Positions 6,725 through 9,806 of a stretch of DNA of 9,806 nucleotides are shown in pieces; within the stretch, counting starts at the first letter, position 1; every line of letters starts with the position of its first letter. The notes under the pieces were generated by a model, which was given only the letters and a program-made list of their open reading frames with translations, searched no databases and had not been told where the DNA came from. The stretch comes from Desulfobacteraceae bacterium (GTDB lineage Bacteria; Desulfobacterota; Desulfobacteria; Desulfobacterales; UBA11574). Where the stretch lies: contig PKTV01000358.1 in assembly GCA_002868985.1 (NCBI GenBank), forward strand, positions 1 through 9,806, written 5' to 3'. The translations under genes were made by a program, and so were the position numbers.

Positions 6725-7558
6725 TTACATTATTACTTTATTGATAAGGGTGCCGATATTTTCAATATAGCATTCAACCACGTTGCCCGGCTTCAAGACC
6801 ACCGGGGGATCTCTGAATATTCCCACGCCGGCCGGTGTTCCGGTTGAAATGATGTCACCGGGAATAAGGGTGATATCCTCGCTGATATCTTCTATAATGG
6901 TGGAAATATCGAAAATCATATCCCGTGTATTTCCATCCTGCATGATTTCACCATCGACCTTGGCGGTGAGTCTTAAATTGTTCACATCCCCGATCTCATC
7001 GGGTGTAACAATAAAAGGTCCGACAGGTGCAAAGCCGTCAAAGGATTTTCCTCTGAACCACTGGGAGTCTGAAAACTGGGATTCTCGCCCGGAAACATCA
7101 TTCATAACGGTAAAACCTGCGATGTAATCCAAGGCCTTAGCCCTGGATATTCTTTTTCCCTCCTTTCCGATGATGATCGCCAATTCCACCTCCCAGTCAA
7201 TCTGTCCACTGCTTTTAGGTAGTATAATGGGATCAAACGGACCGTTCAAGGTATTGGGTGTTTTGCAGAATATCAGAGGCTTTTCCGGATTTTCAAACCC
7301 CCCTTCTTTGGCATGCTCGGCATAATTTTTCCCAAGGCAAATGATTTTAGAAGGACCATGGATCGGGCAACCGATTCGATCTTTAAAGGTCTGGCCGGTA
7401 TCGTTAATTTCAGCGATCTTTTCCAGCCAGTTTTCCCTAAAAAACACTTCCCCGATATCGGGAATCTCAGGAAATATCTTTTTTAAATCAACGATGTTGC
7501 CATCTTTCCACAGACCTGGTTTTTCTTTTCCTTTTTCACCAAATCGAACAAGTTTCAT
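6725..7558 (-). CDS. Fumarylacetoacetate hydrolase (FAH) family protein
   Basis: This 277-residue soluble enzyme belongs to the FAH superfamily, whose members hydrolyse, decarboxylate or isomerise 2-oxo acids (acylpyruvases, oxaloacetate decarboxylase/tautomerase, HpcE-type isomerases). A short N-terminal domain (about 1-68) precedes the FAH fold, which opens with KIICLGKNYAEHAKEGG (70-87, H82). Metal ligands are E123 and E125 in DWEVELA and D154 in GFTVMNDVSGRE, followed by KSFDGFAPVGPF and the C-terminal STGTPAGVG. All expected ligands are present, so it is probably active. The start codon overlaps the trmJ stop as ATGA (7558-7555), so it is the last, translationally coupled gene of an ndk-trmJ-FAH operon. 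An AAAGGG lies about ten bases before the start. The substrate is undetermined. Acylpyruvate clean-up or oxaloacetate tautomerisation are the commonest roles for lone members; no aromatic-degradation genes are nearby. Confidence 0.92.
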   Translation of the reverse strand: MKLVRFGEKGKEKPGLWKDGNIVDLKKIFPEIPDIGEVFFRENWLEKIAEINDTGQTFKDRIGCPIHGPSKIICLGKNYAEHAKEGGFENPEKPLIFCKTPNTLNGPFDPIILPKSSGQIDWEVELAIIIGKEGKRISRAKALDYIAGFTVMNDVSGRESQFSDSQWFRGKSFDGFAPVGPFIVTPDEIGDVNNLRLTAKVDGEIMQDGNTRDMIFDISTIIEDISEDITLIPGDIISTGTPAGVGIFRDPPVVLKPGNVVECYIENIGTLINKVIM

Positions 7559-8319
7559 TCGTTGTCTACCCTTTCTTTTTTTCCGTCCTTATAGCACTTC
7601 TTTCCATACCAGTCCACCTGTCGGCACAGACCCCGGATAATATTGACCTCTTTCGCTCTGAGTTGCAGACGGGTAAAAAAACGGCGGAAATGATTCAACC
7701 AGTAATCCGGATTTTCAGAATTAATATAGCTGATTCTAACCAGGATATCTTTAAGTTGATCATACATCCCGTCAAGCTCATGTCTGCTGGCCATTCGAGG
7801 CGTAAATTCTTCATTCGCCTCACCACCGGCAATAAAGATCTCATAGCACAGAATCATTACCGACTGGGCCAGATTCAAAGAAGAAAATTCAGTTGTGGGG
7901 ATATTGACAAGGGCATGACAGTACCGGATGTCCTCATTGGAAAGTCCTTTGTCCTCGGGGCCAAAGAGTATGGCAATGCGATTCTTTACAGAAATTGGAA
8001 TTAAGTTTCGAGCAAGTGTCAAAGGCGTATGGACAACCTGCCGCTGTCCCCCAAGCCGCGCCGTTGTTCCCACAACATAATTAAACGAGGAGAGTGCTTC
8101 TTTCAAATCCGGATAGAATTTGCTTTTTTCGATAATATCCGAAGCAAAATGGGTGGCCAGTTTCAGCGCTTTAGACAGGTCAAAGTTTTGAGGATCAACG
8201 ATCACAAGCTGCCGGATGCCCATATTGCGCATGGCGCGAGCAGCAGCCCCGATATTTTCAGAATACCGGGACTGCAGAAGCACAATGCTGATGTTATCTA
8301 GATTAACCCTATCGGACAT
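7555..8319 (-). CDS. trmJ: TrmJ-type tRNA 2'-O-methyltransferase (SpoU/TrmH family)
   Basis: This 254-residue SPOUT methyltransferase likely methylates the 2'-OH at position 32 of the tRNA anticodon loop using S-adenosylmethionine. Three knot motifs are visible: motif 1 N22-IGAAARAMRN (with R28), motif 2 I117-LFGPEDKGLSNE, and motif 3 I140-PTTEFSSLNLAQSV with the SLN signature. The C-terminal extension, with its helical FRRFFTRLQLRAKEVNIIRGL segment, is typical of TrmJ and absent from short TrmH proteins such as TrmL. The length is near E. coli TrmJ (246). Its ATG overlaps the ndk stop by one base (TAATG, 8321-8317) and no clear ribosome binding site precedes it, so translation probably depends on termination-reinitiation after ndk. 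The last residues, rich in Lys, overlap the FAH-family start. Position-32 specificity is inferred from family resemblance. Confidence 0.88.
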   Translation of the reverse strand: MSDRVNLDNISIVLLQSRYSENIGAAARAMRNMGIRQLVIVDPQNFDLSKALKLATHFASDIIEKSKFYPDLKEALSSFNYVVGTTARLGGQRQVVHTPLTLARNLIPISVKNRIAILFGPEDKGLSNEDIRYCHALVNIPTTEFSSLNLAQSVMILCYEIFIAGGEANEEFTPRMASRHELDGMYDQLKDILVRISYINSENPDYWLNHFRRFFTRLQLRAKEVNIIRGLCRQVDWYGKKCYKDGKKERVDNE

Positions 8320-8735
8320 TAGTGGATAAGTTCAAATCTATTGAAGAAATAACCGATTTCAAAGGCGGCAGTTTCGGGGGAATCCGAACCGTGAACGACA
8401 TTTTTCTCAATGTCTGTTGCAAAATCTTTCCGAATGGTACCTTCAGCCGCTTCCTTATAATCCGTGGCGCCCATTATGTCCCGGTATTTGGCGATGGCGT
8501 TTTCACCTTCAAGGACCATGACGACAACCGGTCCGGATGACATGAAATATGTCAGGCTGTCAAAAAACGGTCGCTCTTCGTGTACTGCATAAAAACCTTC
8601 AGCCTGGGTTTTGTTCATTTTCAACATTTTCATAGCCACTATTTGGAGTTTGTTGCTTTCCAATCGTTGAATCACTTCACCGATGATCCCCCGTGCAACA
8701 CCATCGGGTTTGATAATAGACAATGTTTTTTCCAT
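8319..8735 (-). CDS. ndk: Nucleoside diphosphate kinase
   Basis: Ndk transfers the terminal phosphate from ATP to other NDPs and dNDPs through a phospho-histidine. The catalytic H115 lies in N112-VVHGSDS, and the nucleotide-binding residues K9, Y49, R85, T91, R102 and N112 are all present. The N-terminus [13 protein letters not shown] is the family standard. The length of 138 residues is typical for bacterial Ndk. The start at 8735 is supported by AGGAAA (8750-8745) nine bases upstream. It is the first gene of a minus-strand cluster in which trmJ starts on its stop codon. It has its own candidate promoter near 8858-8886. Nothing is odd about the protein. Confidence 0.97.
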   Translation of the reverse strand: MEKTLSIIKPDGVARGIIGEVIQRLESNKLQIVAMKMLKMNKTQAEGFYAVHEERPFFDSLTYFMSSGPVVVMVLEGENAIAKYRDIMGATDYKEAAEGTIRKDFATDIEKNVVHGSDSPETAAFEIGYFFNRFELIH

Positions 8736-8857
8736 GATGTTTGGTTTCCTTTTTTTATATTCCTGTCATTATTTGAAATTCTCAGTTTAGGTTTGATTAA
8801 AGTTATGGTCCCTGTGCGATACCAAAACGCGGGTTCCAAGTCAACATTGATGCGTAC

Positions 8858-8886
8858 ATTATATCGTTACATATTTTATATGAGAC
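8858..8886 (-). promoter_or_regulatory. Candidate ndk promoter
   Basis: On the minus strand a perfect -10 hexamer TATAAT (8863-8858) sits about 120 bp before the ndk start. Seventeen bases upstream is GTCTCA (8886-8881), a poor -35 (three of six) that falls inside the arm of the neighbouring palindrome. A TTGACT at 8844-8839 lacks a good -10 partner. If the TATAAT is used, transcription starts near 8851 with a leader of roughly 115 bases. Evidence is motif only. Confidence 0.35.
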
Positions 8887-8917
8887 CTTTGAAAAATGCT
8901 CATTTTGCAAAGGTCTC
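8882..8917. repeat. 36-bp near-perfect palindrome at the 3' end of the YkgJ-family gene
   Basis: GAGACCTTTG (8882-8891) pairs perfectly with CAAAGGTCTC (8908-8917). After one A/G mismatch, AAAATG (8893-8898) pairs with CATTTT (8901-8906), leaving a CT tip: 16 base pairs with one mismatch. It touches the stop codon (TAG, 8919-8917) of the minus-strand gene. It could end that transcript, but no T-run follows in either direction, so a dispersed palindromic repeat or an RNA-stabilising hairpin is as likely as a Rho-independent terminator. Confidence 0.65.
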
Positions 8918-9594
8918 TATAGGTTCAAAAGTGCATCCAACACCGGCTTGATTTTCATCCGGTGTTCAGGCGGCACCATCAATACCTTAATCTTAAGATT
9001 GGGAACAAGATCAGCACCAGGACAGTTTAAGGTGTTCATCTTGTAATTGCCACGATTCTCTTTGGATGCCATCAACAACAGAACATCTGCAAAATTACCT
9101 GAAAAACCCATGGAATCGATATGTTCTACGAATTGCATAAATAGCGTATTCAGTGTCATGGCAAAAGGATCGACTTCGGCATACCCCGCTTTGCTGCAAT
9201 CATGCTTTGAAATAAAACACCGGCACCCAAACGGCCGAACCTCATAAATCGGACATAAATTACCTTTCAACAGCGGGCAATTTTTACTTGAATATTTCTT
9301 TTCCTCCTCCGGCGGATCGTCCCCTTTCATGCAAAGATCTGCGAGTCTATTGGTGGTGATTTGGAGCTTAAAACGGTTTTTGGATATTTTTGACTGAATA
9401 TTTTTAAATAAATCCGCCTGACCCTTTGAGATCATATGACTTGCGATAAGATATCCCTCGAGGGTTGTCATGGTCACATCGGGGGTGCAGCACGCTGCAC
9501 AATATTGTTTGCAGGCCACATCCAGATTTTTTACAACATCGTTATAAAGCCCGTAAATTTTGTTTAAAACATTTAACCTTTGCTCCAAATACAT
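8917..9594 (-). CDS. YkgJ-family cysteine-cluster protein (putative Zn/Fe-binding)
   Basis: This is a small cysteine-rich protein of the YkgJ/UPF0153 type, thought to chelate zinc or an iron-sulfur centre; its biochemical role is not known. Numbered from the ATG at 9687, the first cluster is C59-x3-C63-x2-C66-C67. The second is C137-PLLKGNLC145-PIYEVRPFGC155-RC157, the classic 'CPxL...CxIYexRPxxCR' signature, with C119 and C164 nearby. I prefer the start at 9594 (residue 32 of the long frame, giving 225 residues) because AGGAAAG stands five bases before it. The ATG at 9687 has no ribosome binding site, and its extra 31 residues do not look like a conserved domain. A charged, coiled-coil-like helix precedes the first cluster. 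The stop codon lies at the edge of a long palindrome. No neighbour suggests a partner. Confidence 0.85.
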   Translation of the reverse strand: MYLEQRLNVLNKIYGLYNDVVKNLDVACKQYCAACCTPDVTMTTLEGYLIASHMISKGQADLFKNIQSKISKNRFKLQITTNRLADLCMKGDDPPEEEKKYSSKNCPLLKGNLCPIYEVRPFGCRCFISKHDCSKAGYAEVDPFAMTLNTLFMQFVEHIDSMGFSGNFADVLLLMASKENRGNYKMNTLNCPGADLVPNLKIKVLMVPPEHRMKIKPVLDALLNL

Positions 9595-9698
9595 TTGATC
9601 TTTCCTGGCCAAATTTCTCAGATTTAGCTGAACGTTTATCGAGTTCGCCGGTCGTAAGATCCCGCCTTTCGGGGAGAGACAAGACATGAGTTTAACAA

Positions 9699-9806
9699 TT
9701 ATTCGTCATAAAAATATTTTTTGATAATCATATTGAGCTCTTCTACAAGCCCTTCATCCTCTCTTCCTGCATAATTTTCATATATCGATTTTGATATCGA
9801 TTCAAA
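9699..9806 (-). CDS. C-terminal end of an unidentified gene (partial, enters from the right edge)
   Basis: On the minus strand, bases 9806-9699 read as 35 codons without interruption and end in TAA (9701-9699). The translation starts FESISKSIYENYAGRE and ends LVEELNMIIKKYFYDE. It is acidic, helical in character and protein-like in composition. The stop lies 11 bp before the distal ATG (9687) and 104 bp before the preferred start (9594) of the YkgJ-family gene, so the two could be co-transcribed. I do not recognise the family; too little is present. The absence of stops and the natural composition are the only evidence. Confidence 0.55.
   Translation of the reverse strand, partial: FESISKSIYENYAGREDEGLVEELNMIIKKYFYDE

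Noticed and set aside
9686..9724. Forward 12-codon frame MSLTIIRHKNIF after GGGGAG
   Set aside because: It is antisense to the end of the partial minus-strand gene, very short, and has no support beyond a purine-rich patch.

Overview
The window looks like a chromosomal segment of an anaerobic, mid-GC bacterium. It is most likely a member of Desulfobacterota (the Desulfobacterales-like former Deltaproteobacteria). The basis is the style of the proteins (a GlcF/HdrD-type CCG iron-sulfur oxidoreductase, a short 'archaeal-type' LeuC/LeuD pair, a response-regulator diguanylate cyclase, a YkgJ cysteine-cluster protein) and intergenic spaces carrying small repeats. No marker gene for taxonomy is present, so this placement is inference.

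Layout. Bases 43-1359 (+) encode an iron-sulfur oxidoreductase subunit of the GlcF/lactate dehydrogenase type; its FAD partner is probably just outside the left edge. Bases 1376-1582 hold a compact fold-back element with terminal inverted repeats and no credible gene (MITE-like). Bases 1633-2544 (-) encode a REC-GGDEF diguanylate cyclase. It diverges from lepA (2733-4562, +) across a 188-bp promoter region. lepA is followed on the same strand by leuC (4651-5937) and leuD (5940-6464), the two subunits of an aconitase-family hydro-lyase. A related short tandem repeat lies on each side of leuCD. The convergent space 6465-6724 holds one of those repeats, a small hairpin, and a striking run of ten exactly phased 7-bp units.

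On the minus strand, ndk (8735-8319), trmJ (8319-7555) and a fumarylacetoacetate-hydrolase-family gene (7558-6725) form a tightly coupled operon with TAATG and ATGA junctions. Upstream lie a near-perfect 36-bp palindrome, a YkgJ-type cysteine-cluster gene (minus strand, ending at 8917), and the C-terminal end of another minus-strand gene entering from the right edge (9806-9699).

The genes are mainly housekeeping: translation (lepA, trmJ), nucleotide balance (ndk) and branched-chain amino acid synthesis (leuCD), plus one redox subunit and one c-di-GMP signalling protein. I found no evidence of a defence system, CRISPR, phage, or clearly new multi-gene system. The unexplained structure is in the intergenic repeats, and the most useful protein-level question is the substrate of the LeuCD pair.
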